Shown piece after piece: positions 26,339 to 35,708 of a stretch of DNA of 64,000 nt. The stretch spans positions 1 through 64,000 of the forward strand of contig NZ_JTHN01000096.1 of the NCBI RefSeq assembly GCF_001399685.1, written 5' to 3'. The notes under the pieces are model-generated. The model was not told where the DNA came from, did no database searches, and worked only from the letters and a program-made list of their open reading frames with translations. The DNA comes from Paenibacillus sp. A3 (lineage in GTDB: Bacteria > Bacillota > Bacilli > Paenibacillales > NBRC-103111). The translations under genes were made by a program, and so were the position numbers. Within the stretch, counting starts at the first letter, position 1. The number at the start of each line of letters is the position of its first letter.

Positions 26339-27685
26339 ATGGCGACCAAGGAGAAGGGGGGAACCGTGATTTCGGTTCCTCATTTGGCGGAAAGTCTTGT
26401 TTCGGCGACGATCGGCAAATGGTTGAAGCGCCCGGGAGATTACGTCGAGGAATATGATCTGCTATGTGAACTGATGACCAATAAAGTGAACGTGGAGATG
26501 CCTTCCCCGGTGGAGGGAGAATTGGTCGATATCCTGGTAGAGGAAGGGCAAGAAGCCGATGTCGGCGCCCCCATCTGCATCATTCGGGAGCCGAATCGGT
26601 CCGCGGTTGACGAAGAACGTCCGGCAGCCGCCGAGGCCATCGCGCCTTCCGGGCAAGTCTCCGCCGATCATACGATTCAGGCGGAAGCCGGTCGCGGTCT
26701 CGTGGAGCAGAAAATGCGATATTCCCCGGCCGTTCTGCACTTGGCAGGCGAGCATCAGGTCGATCTGCGGCAGGTCAAAGGAACGGGCATGAACGGCAGA
26801 ATTACGAGAATCGACGTGTTGAATTATTTGGAAGAACGTCGTAAGGCTGAAGGGGAAAGGAGACGGGAAAGCCGGATCAGGCAGGATGCCCTCGCTGAGG
26901 CTGAAAATGCTTCTTCTCCGGAGGTTTCCGATGCGTTCGTACAGCCCGTTGCTTCCGGGAGCAGCCTGCCGACGCCGCAGCCCGCTGCGAGCGACAAAGT
27001 GCTCCCTTTGACGCCGATTCGTCGTACGATTGCCGCACGCATGAAGCAGAGCGTGTCGGAAATTCCGCATGCCTGGATGATGATCGAAGCGGATGTCAGC
27101 GGTCTTGTTTCCTTGAGGCACAAGTGGAAGGAGGAGTTTTGGCGCAAAGAGGGCGTGAAGCTGACTTACTTTCCTTTTGTCCTGAAGGCGGTAGTGGCCG
27201 CCATAAAACAAGTTCCCATGATGAATTCGGTCTGGGCGGAGGACAAAATCATCGTCAAGAAAGACATTCATCTTTCCGTCGCCGTAGGCTCCGAGGATTC
27301 CGTGGTCACGCCGGTGATCAAGCACGCGGACCGCAAAAGCGTTGCCGGCTTGGCGCTGGAGTTGGATGATCTGGTCACACGGTCGAGAAAGGGAAGGCTT
27401 ACGCTATCCGATTTGGAAGGCGGCACCTTTACGGTCAATAATACGGGGGCCTTCGGCACGGTTCTGACATGTCCGATCATCAACTATCCGCAGGCGGCTC
27501 TGATGACGGTCGAATCCATTGTCCGTCGGCCTGTCGTCGTGGACGAGATGATCGCGGTAAGATCCGTGGCGAACCTCTGTTTATCGCTCGACCATCGCAT
27601 CCTGGATGGCATGATATGCGGCAAATTCATGCAGCAGGTCAAGCGGAATCTGGAAAGCTATGATTTGGACAGCCCGATTTATTGA
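26339..27685 (+). CDS. bkdB: Branched-chain 2-oxoacid dehydrogenase E2 (lipoamide acyltransferase)
   Basis: 448 residues in the E2 order. The N-terminal lipoyl domain has the lipoylated K49 in ELMTNKVNVEM. An E3/E1-binding domain (YSPAVLHLAGEHQVDLRQVKG, about 122-155) follows after an Ala/Pro linker, and the catalytic domain (about 225-448) contains LTPIRRTIAARM and ends with LSLDHRILDGM. The His-Asp pair of the CoA acyltransferase centre is present. It transfers branched acyl groups to CoA. The frame is open for 32 more codons upstream, but GAGGAGGGG directly before the ATG at 26339 and the domain boundary favour that start. Confidence 0.93.
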   Translation: MATKEKGGTVISVPHLAESLVSATIGKWLKRPGDYVEEYDLLCELMTNKVNVEMPSPVEGELVDILVEEGQEADVGAPICIIREPNRSAVDEERPAAAEAIAPSGQVSADHTIQAEAGRGLVEQKMRYSPAVLHLAGEHQVDLRQVKGTGMNGRITRIDVLNYLEERRKAEGERRRESRIRQDALAEAENASSPEVSDAFVQPVASGSSLPTPQPAASDKVLPLTPIRRTIAARMKQSVSEIPHAWMMIEADVSGLVSLRHKWKEEFWRKEGVKLTYFPFVLKAVVAAIKQVPMMNSVWAEDKIIVKKDIHLSVAVGSEDSVVTPVIKHADRKSVAGLALELDDLVTRSRKGRLTLSDLEGGTFTVNNTGAFGTVLTCPIINYPQAALMTVESIVRRPVVVDEMIAVRSVANLCLSLDHRILDGMICGKFMQQVKRNLESYDLDSPIY

Positions 27686-27749
27686 ATGTCATAAATAATA
27701 TATAATGGAAATATATTTCTTTAATATAGAAGAGTTGGAGGTGGAGAGC

Positions 27750-28610
27750 ATAGCGATTCAAACGGTTATGGTCATTGGCGCAGGGCAAATGGGCAGCGGC
27801 ATTGCACAGGTTGCCGCAGCGGCAGGATTGAACGTTCTGCTGCACGATATTGCCGAAGCGTCCCTTCATCAAGGCATCGCCCGGCTGACGAAAAGTCTTG
27901 CCCGGAGCGTGGAGAAAGGAAAGCTCGCCGAGGAAGAGAAAACAAGCATTCTGGAGCGGATAGTCCCTTGCGCCCATCTGGACCAAGCGGCTCAGGCCGA
28001 TCTCGTCGTTGAAGCGATTATTGAAAGCATGGAGCATAAAACGACGCTGTTCAAGCGATTGGACGACCTTTGCCGGCCGCATACGATTCTCGCTACCAAT
28101 ACGTCCTCGCTCCCGATCACGGAGATCGCCGCCGTGACAGGACGGCCTTCGCAGGTAATCGGCATGCATTTCATGAATCCGGTTCCGGTGATGCCGCTGG
28201 TCGAAATTATCCGCGGCCTGGAGACCTCCGACGAGGTATTCGGGCACATCCGCGATTTGGCGGAGCGTATGGGGAAGACGCCCGTTGAGGTGAACGATTT
28301 TCCCGGCTTCGTATCGAACCGCGTCCTGATGCCGATGATCAACGAGGCGATTTATACCGTCTATGAAGGCGTTGCGGCTCCGGAGGCGGTAGACAAGGTG
28401 ATGAAGCTGGGAATGAACCATCCGATGGGGCCGTTGGAGCTGGCAGATTTCATCGGGCTGGACACGTGCCTGTCCATTATGGAGATCCTTCACCACGGCT
28501 TCGGGGACAGCAAATACCGCCCATGCCCCTTGCTGCGCCAATACGTCAAAGCCGGCCGGCTCGGCCGCAAAACGGGCAGAGGCTTTTATACCTACGATTC
28601 ATCCTTGTAA
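27750..28610 (+). CDS. 3-hydroxybutyryl-CoA dehydrogenase, apparently with an ATA start
   Basis: About 286 residues. The NAD-binding [21 protein letters not shown] opens the Rossmann fold, the catalytic His is in [16 protein letters not shown], and the C-terminal helical domain has [21 protein letters not shown]. It reduces acetoacetyl-CoA to 3-hydroxybutyryl-CoA or the reverse. Start choice is odd: GGAGGTGG (27737-27744) points at AGC-ATA-GCG-ATT-CAA, where related proteins begin MSIQ or MAIQ. The in-frame alternatives are an ATG at 27705 without a ribosome site, a GTG at 27741 inside the ribosome site, and an ATG at 27768 too far inside. No crotonase gene is seen in the cluster. Confidence 0.9.
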   Translation: MAIQTVMVIGAGQMGSGIAQVAAAAGLNVLLHDIAEASLHQGIARLTKSLARSVEKGKLAEEEKTSILERIVPCAHLDQAAQADLVVEAIIESMEHKTTLFKRLDDLCRPHTILATNTSSLPITEIAAVTGRPSQVIGMHFMNPVPVMPLVEIIRGLETSDEVFGHIRDLAERMGKTPVEVNDFPGFVSNRVLMPMINEAIYTVYEGVAAPEAVDKVMKLGMNHPMGPLELADFIGLDTCLSIMEILHHGFGDSKYRPCPLLRQYVKAGRLGRKTGRGFYTYDSSL

Positions 28611-28620
28611 CGCATTCCCT

Positions 28621-28699
28621 AAACCGCAGCTTTCTCTTATAATAGAAGCAGATAGGATACTTGACCAAGGAGAGGAAGCAGGAGATGAAGCTGCGGTTT
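28621..28699 (+). repeat. Perfect 12-bp inverted repeat bracketing the promoter and start of the GH20 gene
   Basis: AAACCGCAGCTT (28621-28632) and AAGCTGCGGTTT (28688-28699) are exact complements. Between them are a TATAAT (28638-28643) and the ribosome site. The right arm lies within codons 2-5. If the TATAAT is the -10 box, the left arm is not transcribed, so a paired operator or DNA loop is more likely than an RNA hairpin. Confidence 0.6.
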
Positions 28700-30595
28700 G
28701 AAGGGGATTTAAACGTTTTATTGCCGGGAATTCGCGAATTGTCGCAGGAGCTTCGGATTACCGAGGCGGAAGACGGTATCGTTGTCCGGGTCGAGCCGTC
28801 GTCCGGCGAGCTGGAAGTCGGCATGGAGCAGGGTAAGGCCTACATTCGCTACGGTCAAAAGCATCAGTTCTTTCGCGGGCTCGGGCTTCTCGTGCAGCAC
28901 GGTTTGCATGGAGAGCCGTTTCATCTTCGGGAGAAGCAGCAGTTCGACACGATCGGGCCGATGTTCGATTTGTCCCGCAATGCGGTATTGACGCTCGACA
29001 GCTTCAAATTCATGCTTCGCAAGATGGCTTTAATGGGATTAAACAGCGTCATGCTGTATTTGGAGGATACGTACGAAATTGGCGAGGAGCCTTATTTCGG
29101 CTATATGCGCGGCCGCTACACGCAAGCGGAGCTGAAAGAGATTGACGATTACGCCGACCAATTCGGCATCGAGGCGTTCCCGAGCATCCAGACCTTGGCG
29201 CATCTGGAAGAGTTCTTGAAGTGGGAGCCGGTGAAGCATTACAAGGATACGAAAGGCGCGCTTCTGGTCGGGGATGAGCGGGCGGATCGGTTGGTTGAAA
29301 ACATGATCGAGGCCGCCAGCGCTCCGTTCCGCAGCCGCAAAATCCACATCGGCATGGACGAGGCGGAAGAGCTCGGCCGCGGCAAATATTTGGACCGCAA
29401 CGGCTACACAAGCCGGTTCGAGATTATGATTGCGCATCTGGACAAAGTGCTGGATATGACGCGCCGCCGCGGTTTGAAAGCGATGATGTGGAGCGATATG
29501 TTCCTGAAGCTGGCTTCGCAGAACGGCAGCGATTACTATGACAAGGATACGCAAATTCCGGAGGAGATGGCGCGCCGCATTCCGAAAGATGTGGACATGG
29601 TGTATTGGGATTATAACCACATGGAGCAGGAGGACTACGAGAACCTCATTGCCAAGCACCGTCCGCTCGGCTGCAACTTGGTGTTTGCCGGCGCCGTCTG
29701 GGTGTTTAACACGTTTGGGGTCAATTACGGCTTGTCGTTGAATGCCTCCGACGCCGCTCTGCAGGTGTGCAAAAGAGAAGGCATCCGCGAGGTCTATGCG
29801 ACCATGTGGGGCGACGACGGCATGGAGAGCAATCCTTTTGCGGCGCTGCTCGGCCTGCAGCTCTACGCGGAGCACGCGTATTCGGAAGCGAAGCCGGATC
29901 AGGCGAAGCTCGCGGAGCGGGTCAAGTTCTGCACCGGCATAGAGGCCGACGCCTTCCTGACGTTCAAGGATTTGGACGAGGTGCCCGGCTCCGAGCCGAA
30001 CAACCGGATGCAGAGCAATCCTTCCAAGTTTTTGCTGTACCAGGACGTGCTGCTCGGGCTGTTCGACAAGCAGATCGAAGGACTGGAACTGTCCGTGCAT
30101 TATACGAAGGTGGAGCAGGACATCCGCAGCCGGCGCGTCAAGGAAGCCGAGCTGGATTACTTGTTCGAGGTGCCGGAGAAGCTGTGCGGCGTGCTGAAGC
30201 GGAAGAGCGAGATCGGCATCGAGCTTAAGCGGGCGTACGACGCCAAGGATACGGGGACACTGCGACGCATTGCGACGGAAGTGCTGCCGGAGATTGCGGA
30301 AGCGGTACGGGAGCTGCGGGCCGCGCATCGCGCCCAGTGGCTGCGGATGTTCAAGCCGTTCGGCTGGGAAGTCATCGATATCCGCTACGGCGGGGTCGTC
30401 AACCGGCTGGATACGGCATCGTTAAGGCTGCTCGATTATGTGGAGGGCCGGATCGGGCAGATCGAAGAGCTGGAGCAGGAGCGGCTCGTATACAGCTCGT
30501 CCAACCGGTTCAACAACCGCGGCGTCGGCTGGTGCAGCTACTATTACCGGATGGCGTCGCCCAATGTCTTTTTCCACGTAATGAATCCTTTTTAA
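28685..30595 (+). CDS. Cytosolic GH20 beta-N-acetylhexosaminidase (GH20C-like)
   Basis: 636 residues with no signal peptide. The catalytic Asp-Glu pair of GH20 is in HIGMDEAEELGRGKYLD (about 225-226). The N-terminal alpha/beta domain leads into GPMFDLSRNAVLTLDSFKFM, which begins the barrel, and MLYLEDTYEIG and MWSDMFLKLAS are typical of the intracellular exo-beta-N-acetylglucosaminidases resembling pneumococcal GH20C. It would release GlcNAc from imported oligosaccharides by substrate-assisted catalysis. AAGGAGAG lies about 10 bases before the ATG at 28685. Codons 2-5 are the exact complement of a site at 28621-28632. It is transcribed alone and closed by a terminator. Confidence 0.88.
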   Translation: MKLRFEGDLNVLLPGIRELSQELRITEAEDGIVVRVEPSSGELEVGMEQGKAYIRYGQKHQFFRGLGLLVQHGLHGEPFHLREKQQFDTIGPMFDLSRNAVLTLDSFKFMLRKMALMGLNSVMLYLEDTYEIGEEPYFGYMRGRYTQAELKEIDDYADQFGIEAFPSIQTLAHLEEFLKWEPVKHYKDTKGALLVGDERADRLVENMIEAASAPFRSRKIHIGMDEAEELGRGKYLDRNGYTSRFEIMIAHLDKVLDMTRRRGLKAMMWSDMFLKLASQNGSDYYDKDTQIPEEMARRIPKDVDMVYWDYNHMEQEDYENLIAKHRPLGCNLVFAGAVWVFNTFGVNYGLSLNASDAALQVCKREGIREVYATMWGDDGMESNPFAALLGLQLYAEHAYSEAKPDQAKLAERVKFCTGIEADAFLTFKDLDEVPGSEPNNRMQSNPSKFLLYQDVLLGLFDKQIEGLELSVHYTKVEQDIRSRRVKEAELDYLFEVPEKLCGVLKRKSEIGIELKRAYDAKDTGTLRRIATEVLPEIAEAVRELRAAHRAQWLRMFKPFGWEVIDIRYGGVVNRLDTASLRLLDYVEGRIGQIEELEQERLVYSSSNRFNNRGVGWCSYYYRMASPNVFFHVMNPF

Positions 30596-30609
30596 ACGGA
30601 ATGAAGTAA

Positions 30610-30647
30610 GGGAAGCGCTCGCTGCTATAGCGGGGCTTCCCTTTTTT
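30610..30647. terminator. Terminator between convergent GH20 and LRR genes
   Basis: GGGAAGC (30610-30616) pairs with GCTTCCC (30635-30641) with further GC pairs inside, followed by six T. It is oriented for the GH20 gene. Confidence 0.88.
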
Positions 30648-30673
30648 GCTTACTGTGTTAAAGGTTACCGGCG

Positions 30674-32212
30674 TTAAAAATCGCGCAGCTTATCGAAAGT
30701 GTCGAACAGCTTATCCATGTCCAACTCGACGCCTGCGGCAGACAACTGCTCCTTCGCTCCGCTGAGCAGATCCTCCAGCACCGTATAAATTTCCTCGCGC
30801 TCCACCGTTTCGATAAAGCCGCTGCTGCGGTCCATTTTGTTGAACGTTTCGGTATAGCCGGACACTAACGTGTGCAGCGCATACTCCGCATCGGCTGGTG
30901 TCATGCCGCCGCTTTGGATTTGCTCTGGTAACGTCGTCATGGCCGCCAGTGTCTTTTTGTACAGATTCATCGCTTTCTTGGCTTGGGCCGCCGTGATGTG
31001 CTCCCGTCCGTCCCAGTCGCGGAATGGATTATTGAGATTTTCAGCCAGCCATTCGGGCTTGCGCGGTTTGGTGATCGACAGGTCCAGACCTTTGGAGACT
31101 TCTTTTTTGTATTTGTCTTTAATCGCTTTGGCCGCGTCGGCGGGCAGGCTGGTCATCCATAGCCAAGTAAGGTTCGGCAGCCGGTCCGGACCGGGAAATG
31201 CTTCGCCGGAGAAGCCGAACATATCGTAGGTACTGAATATTCTAAGGCTCGTTAATTGTTCGAGTTGTTGAAGATTAACGATGTTGCCGGGTTTGCCCCA
31301 TAGACGCAGCTCCTTCAGCCCAGGGTAGCTCCGGACGACCGGTCCAAGATCCAGATCCTTCGCCTGTGTCACGTGCAGCCCCGCCAAACGTTCCAGACCG
31401 AATACCGGCGGCACGTTATCCGTAAAGGCGGCCGTCAGCCATTGTCCGCCGTCTTCGGCGTGGATTTTCAGCTTGGGCGAAAGTGTGCCCGTTAACGATA
31501 GAAAGGTCAGCCCTTTATTTAAAAACAGCTCCTCCAATCCATCCGCCTGAAGGATCAGGCGCTCCAAGCTGCTGCTTCGGAGGTCGATCGACGTACAGCC
31601 GTGGTTCTCCAGTTGAAGCTCGTAAATAAACGGATTGCCGTTAACATACGGCAGCAGTGACTCATAGGGGCGGTCGGCGGCGATGCGCGTCAGGCAGGGC
31701 AGCTGTTCCAGCATGGACAAATCGGAGAACTCCCGGAACGCGACATGATTGACTGCGCTGGTCGAGCGGGCCAACTGCACGCCGCCCACGACCACCGGCG
31801 TATTGTCCTTTGCCGCTTCCTTGAACGAGCGGCGTCGAGCTTCGGGAATGCTCCGCCACTTCAATTGGTTGACCGTACTTCTGCCTATATGCCAACTGGC
31901 GCTATAGCTGTTTGTTTCTTCCGTGACGAGCGGAGGCCGGTTTCCTGCCAAAATGTAATGTTTGGGGATCTGCGCAGTGACATATGAATGTTCAAGCTGG
32001 TTGTTCCAGAAGTAATAATCGCAGTACAGCGGCTTCATCTTGTCGAGCTCTTCTTCCGTGGGCAGCTTGTCCCCGGTCCAGTCAAGCTCCAGCACGGCGG
32101 CCAGCGGCTTAGCCTTTTCCTCGATTCCGGTGACCTGACACGCGGCATAGCGCTGCAACTGCTCGACGTATACGCAATATATATCTCCGACGTTCGGCTT
32201 CAATTCAATCAT
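30674..32212 (-). CDS. Cytosolic leucine-rich-repeat-like protein of unknown function
   Basis: 512 residues from the ATG at 32212. The N-terminal third (MIELKPNVGDIYCVYVEQLQ) resembles a small beta-rich domain. The middle (about 170-370) carries irregular leucine-rich repeats such as LEQLPCLTRI, LERLILQADGLEELFL and LKELRLWGKPGNIVNLQQLEQLTSLRIF. The C-terminal part is helical and acidic. No signal peptide or membrane segment is present. An in-frame ATG at 32269 would add 19 residues but has no ribosome site; the one at 32212 has AAAGG placed too close, so the start is uncertain. Possibly a protein-interaction factor; I do not recognise a specific family. No partner gene is adjacent. Confidence 0.65.
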   Translation of the reverse strand: MIELKPNVGDIYCVYVEQLQRYAACQVTGIEEKAKPLAAVLELDWTGDKLPTEEELDKMKPLYCDYYFWNNQLEHSYVTAQIPKHYILAGNRPPLVTEETNSYSASWHIGRSTVNQLKWRSIPEARRRSFKEAAKDNTPVVVGGVQLARSTSAVNHVAFREFSDLSMLEQLPCLTRIAADRPYESLLPYVNGNPFIYELQLENHGCTSIDLRSSSLERLILQADGLEELFLNKGLTFLSLTGTLSPKLKIHAEDGGQWLTAAFTDNVPPVFGLERLAGLHVTQAKDLDLGPVVRSYPGLKELRLWGKPGNIVNLQQLEQLTSLRIFSTYDMFGFSGEAFPGPDRLPNLTWLWMTSLPADAAKAIKDKYKKEVSKGLDLSITKPRKPEWLAENLNNPFRDWDGREHITAAQAKKAMNLYKKTLAAMTTLPEQIQSGGMTPADAEYALHTLVSGYTETFNKMDRSSGFIETVEREEIYTVLEDLLSGAKEQLSAAGVELDMDKLFDTFDKLRDF

Positions 32213-32283
32213 CCTTTCTATTCGGCCAGTTTCCCGAGCTCTATTTATCGATAGTATACCTAGGGTCATTCAGGCGCACAAGC

Positions 32284-32313
32284 AAAAACGCCAACCCCCA
32301 GGGGCTGGCGTTT
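32284..32313 (-). terminator. Terminator of the yhgE-like gene
   Basis: In the minus orientation AAACGCCAGCC pairs with GGTTGGCGTTT (one G-U pair) around a short loop and is followed by further T. It lies 20 bases after the yhgE stop and in front of the LRR gene. Confidence 0.88.
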
Positions 32314-32332
32314 CCATTGAATTTTCCAGAAA

Positions 32333-34921
32333 TCAGTGTCCAATAACACCTGAATGATGCAACTGCTTGGAGTACTTGCCCAAGAAGGACGTGAGCGCCG
32401 GCTTGAATAGATAACCTATGACCAAAAAGGCGATGAAAAATCCGACCAACGTCCAGATATCCCTCATCAGCGTCGGGTAGCTTACCCCGGCGAGCGCTTC
32501 CCGCAGCCCGCTGATCGCATAGGTAAATGGCAGCATGGAATGAATCGTTTGAAAGAAAGCCGGTGTCACCTGAATCGGGAACGTGCCCCCCGAGCCGGCG
32601 AGCTGGAGCACCAGCAGGACAACGCCGATCGATTTGCCGATATTGTTAAAGAGCGTGACCAGCGTGTACACGATCATGGAAAATACAACACAGTAAAACA
32701 GCGTAAGTCCGATGAACAAGAGGCCTTCCTGAATTTGGATTTTCAGCAAAAAGATATCCCCAAGCGCTACGATGAGTCCCTGCAGCACGGATAAGGTGGC
32801 AAACAATAGGTATTTGCCCAAGTACTCTTCGTGCGAGGTAAAGCTGAAATCCGCCGGTTGAAACTTGACAGTGAGCAGAGACGTGAGCAGCAGCGAACCG
32901 ACCCACAAGCACAGCGTCGTATAGAAAGGCGTCATACCCGCTCCATAGTTGGCGATCGGGAATAACGGGTGCGTGCTCATCGTCACCGGAAGAGCAAGGA
33001 AGTTGCTATCTGCGATGCCCCGGTTTTGCAGCAGCTTGATCATGTCCTTGACATCAACCGTGCTGTCGATTTTTTGGAAGACCGCCGTCAGGTCGCTCAG
33101 GCGCTGCTGAAGGTCCGGCACGCGCTCTTTGAAATTCCGGATATCGTCCACCGCCACTTTGCCTCCGGATGACATGCTTGTCATCAAATCCTTCGCCGCA
33201 GCCAAATCGTCCTGCGTGTTGCCAAGAATCACGTTCACATCGGCGAGAAGGATGGAGCCCTTTTGCAGATAGGATTCCGTTTTCGGAAGCAGGGTCTGGT
33301 CGAGCGCAAGTGACACTTTGCCGATATCTCCCGCAATCGCAAAGTTCATCCGGGTAAGATCCGGCAGCAGCTTTTCCAGGTTCTGATTGTTTGCGATGTT
33401 CTTCCGGAGTTCGGCAGTCTTGCCTTTCCACTCCTCCAGCCTTTGGGCCAGACGTTTCAAGTCCTTGCTAAGCTGAAACGAGCCTTTGGCGGAGGATTGG
33501 GCCAACGAATTGGCATTTTTAAGAATCCTGTTTTCCATGTCCATCATCGCTTCGATGCTTCTGGATAGCTTGCCGTCCACATCGGCCTTTTTATAGGCCA
33601 GCGTCGTATTTAAATTTCTGGTAAACGAGCTGATCTCGGCAGACAGCTGCCGCATTTTTTCCAGATTGTCGCGGAGACGGGCAAACGTCCGGATGTTCAA
33701 CGCTTCATCGATCGGAGCAAGCAGCTCATTGACGGTCGTCTGAAATTTGGTGATTTTATCCAAAACCCGGTCATTGACCGGCTGAATTTTATTTAAAATT
33801 TTCTCTGCCGCATTCACATTCTTGATATTCGCTTTCAAATCCGACAGAAGCCCCCGGTACAAATCCAGCTCTATGACGATATCCGTCGCCATTGCAAGAG
33901 TTTCATTGGGCACCGTTACACCCGCTTTTTCAAGCTGCTCCGAAGTATCCTTCACCCGCTGCTGCAACTGATCGAGATCCGTGACGGCATTGTCGAGCTG
34001 GGTGAGCACCTCCGGTTTATACAATGTCAGTTGGTCGTTCACGTCCTCGGTCGTCTCGGTTAATTTGTTGAAAATCGTCTGAAGCAGATACAAATTCTCT
34101 TTCACATTCGGTGCGATTTCTTTTAAGTCGTCGCTGGCCTTGTACATATCCTTGCTTAATCCGTCGTTCAGCTCGATGAGTTTGCCGAGCGTATCCTGAA
34201 CCGCAGGAACATGACCTGCCGTCTTATCCATCTGGGTAAAACCGTTCTCTGCCCGATTCAGCATCTCGTCCAGATTTTGATTCAACTTCGGCATATTTTC
34301 ATTCAGGGTGTAAAGCAAATTTTTGTATTTTTCGATCTGCGGGTACTGCTGATCCAGCTCGGCGCCGGCTTTATTCAGCGTTTCGAACACTTTTCCCGTC
34401 ACCGTCTCGACAAAGGAGGTGCTGATCTCCCGCTGGATCGTCGAGGCGCCCGCATCCGTCATTTTCGCGGCGATGGCATTCTCTTTTTCGTTAACATAGT
34501 ATTCCAGTTCGGGCTTAACCGGCTGGTCGCTGAGCATCGTGCTCATTTTCAGCGAAAAATCGTCGGGAATCACAATGGTGGCGTACACCTCGCCATGTTC
34601 CGCCTTGGCTATGCCCTCGTCCTTCGTATTATAGAAGGTCCAGCCGAGCTTTTCGTTCTGCTGCAGCGAATGAATGATTTCGTCCCCGATGTTGAAGGTA
34701 ATCCCTTTGAGCGTGCCACCCTTGTCGTTGTTGACGACTCCGACCTTGATGCCCTTCGTATTGGAGTAGGGGTCCCAGGAAGCATAAATGTTAATCCAAG
34801 CGTAAAGCGATGGCAAAAGAACTAGCCCGCAAACCACCGTCAGGGTGACCCAATTCGTAACAATACGCCGGATATCGTAAGTATATATGCGCAAAACCGT
34901 CCGTAGAGAAACTTTTCGCAT
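32333..34921 (-). CDS. yhgE: YhgE/Pip-family membrane protein
   Basis: 862 residues. One membrane segment at the N-terminus (TLTVVCGLVLLPSLYAWINI, about 27-46) is followed by the YhgE signature (GIKVGVVNNDKGG), a large extracellular helical region (about 60-640, coiled-coil rich) and five C-terminal membrane segments resembling an ABC-2 permease (about 660-850). The family includes the Lactococcus phage infection protein Pip and proteins encoded near type VII secretion genes; its molecular role is unsettled. No type VII or TetR gene is adjacent. A near-palindrome (GTATAGTATAGTATTATAC, about 34974-34992) overlaps the probable promoter and may be an operator. Confidence 0.9.
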   Translation of the reverse strand: MRKVSLRTVLRIYTYDIRRIVTNWVTLTVVCGLVLLPSLYAWINIYASWDPYSNTKGIKVGVVNNDKGGTLKGITFNIGDEIIHSLQQNEKLGWTFYNTKDEGIAKAEHGEVYATIVIPDDFSLKMSTMLSDQPVKPELEYYVNEKENAIAAKMTDAGASTIQREISTSFVETVTGKVFETLNKAGAELDQQYPQIEKYKNLLYTLNENMPKLNQNLDEMLNRAENGFTQMDKTAGHVPAVQDTLGKLIELNDGLSKDMYKASDDLKEIAPNVKENLYLLQTIFNKLTETTEDVNDQLTLYKPEVLTQLDNAVTDLDQLQQRVKDTSEQLEKAGVTVPNETLAMATDIVIELDLYRGLLSDLKANIKNVNAAEKILNKIQPVNDRVLDKITKFQTTVNELLAPIDEALNIRTFARLRDNLEKMRQLSAEISSFTRNLNTTLAYKKADVDGKLSRSIEAMMDMENRILKNANSLAQSSAKGSFQLSKDLKRLAQRLEEWKGKTAELRKNIANNQNLEKLLPDLTRMNFAIAGDIGKVSLALDQTLLPKTESYLQKGSILLADVNVILGNTQDDLAAAKDLMTSMSSGGKVAVDDIRNFKERVPDLQQRLSDLTAVFQKIDSTVDVKDMIKLLQNRGIADSNFLALPVTMSTHPLFPIANYGAGMTPFYTTLCLWVGSLLLTSLLTVKFQPADFSFTSHEEYLGKYLLFATLSVLQGLIVALGDIFLLKIQIQEGLLFIGLTLFYCVVFSMIVYTLVTLFNNIGKSIGVVLLVLQLAGSGGTFPIQVTPAFFQTIHSMLPFTYAISGLREALAGVSYPTLMRDIWTLVGFFIAFLVIGYLFKPALTSFLGKYSKQLHHSGVIGH

Positions 34922-35035
34922 TGTTTTCTGTACCTTTCATTGTGCCAGGAGAACAAGCTCCCTATATTTTTACGTATAGTATAGTATTATACAACATTCC
35001 TGGTGCATTTGAAGCGATATAATTAGGAAGAAGCA

Positions 35036-35065
35036 AAACCGCCAACCTCGAAAGGCTGGCGGTTT
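35036..35065 (-). terminator. Terminator after the Rpn-type fragment
   Basis: AAACCGCCAACCT pairs with AGGCTGGCGGTTT with one mismatch around CGAA. In the minus orientation it is followed by GCTTCTTCC, a weak T-run. Confidence 0.75.
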
Positions 35066-35081
35066 CGTATCCGAAGATGGC

Positions 35082-35597
35082 TCACATCGGTTTCAAGGCG
35101 TGAATCTCTTCTTCCGTTAATCCGGTCGCTTTAACGATCAATTGAACATCGAGGCCCATCGACAGCATGTTTTTGGCGACTTCAATTTTTCCTTCCGTCT
35201 TCGCTCCTTCAATCATCGAGGCTTCGTCGTGCAAATATTTTTGCCTCGCTTCGTACAGCCTGCGGGCTTCGGCGTCCTGACTCAGGAATTCGAGCGTCGT
35301 CATCGCCTTTTTCAAAGTCGGTTCGTTCATGGCCAGCACCTCCCAGTTGGATTTATCCGCGCCTTTCAGGAACAACAGCCAGTTGACCAGGCCGCCTTCC
35401 ACCGGAACGGCGCGATCGTCAAGCTTCGGCAGCTCGATAAAGTGTACCTCGATGTCGTCGATCAGGGGAATCAGCGTATGATCCTCCCGCAGGTGAAAGA
35501 CGCTGTGGTAACGGTCGTTGGGCAGGATTGAAAAGTTTAAAATATTGATCGTGACGCACTTCTTCAAGGCTTTGTAGGTCTGCCCCTCTTGAAGCAT
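35082..35597 (-). pseudogene. C-terminal fragment of an Rpn-type PD-(D/E)XK nuclease/transposase
   Basis: The 171-residue frame (LQEGQTYKALKKCVTINILNF, then the helical LEFLSQDAEARRLYEARQKYLHDE and a C-terminal TGLTEEEIHALKP) matches the second half of Rpn family recombination-promoting nucleases (PF12784). The nuclease half, normally about 120 residues with the D..ExK active site, is absent: going upstream the frame is closed by TAA after ten more codons and the Nudix gene begins on the other strand. No ribosome site precedes the ATG at 35597. A remnant is therefore more likely than a working gene, though a truncated product cannot be excluded. Confidence 0.75.
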
Positions 35598-35708
35598 TAT
35601 ACCACGCTGTGATTTTGTTAGACACAGGATTTAGGAGGACGGAAAAGTCGGCCTCGCTCTTTTTGGACCTTGGCAGCATACACTACTCCCATAGGAGGTG
35701 GAGCGGTT

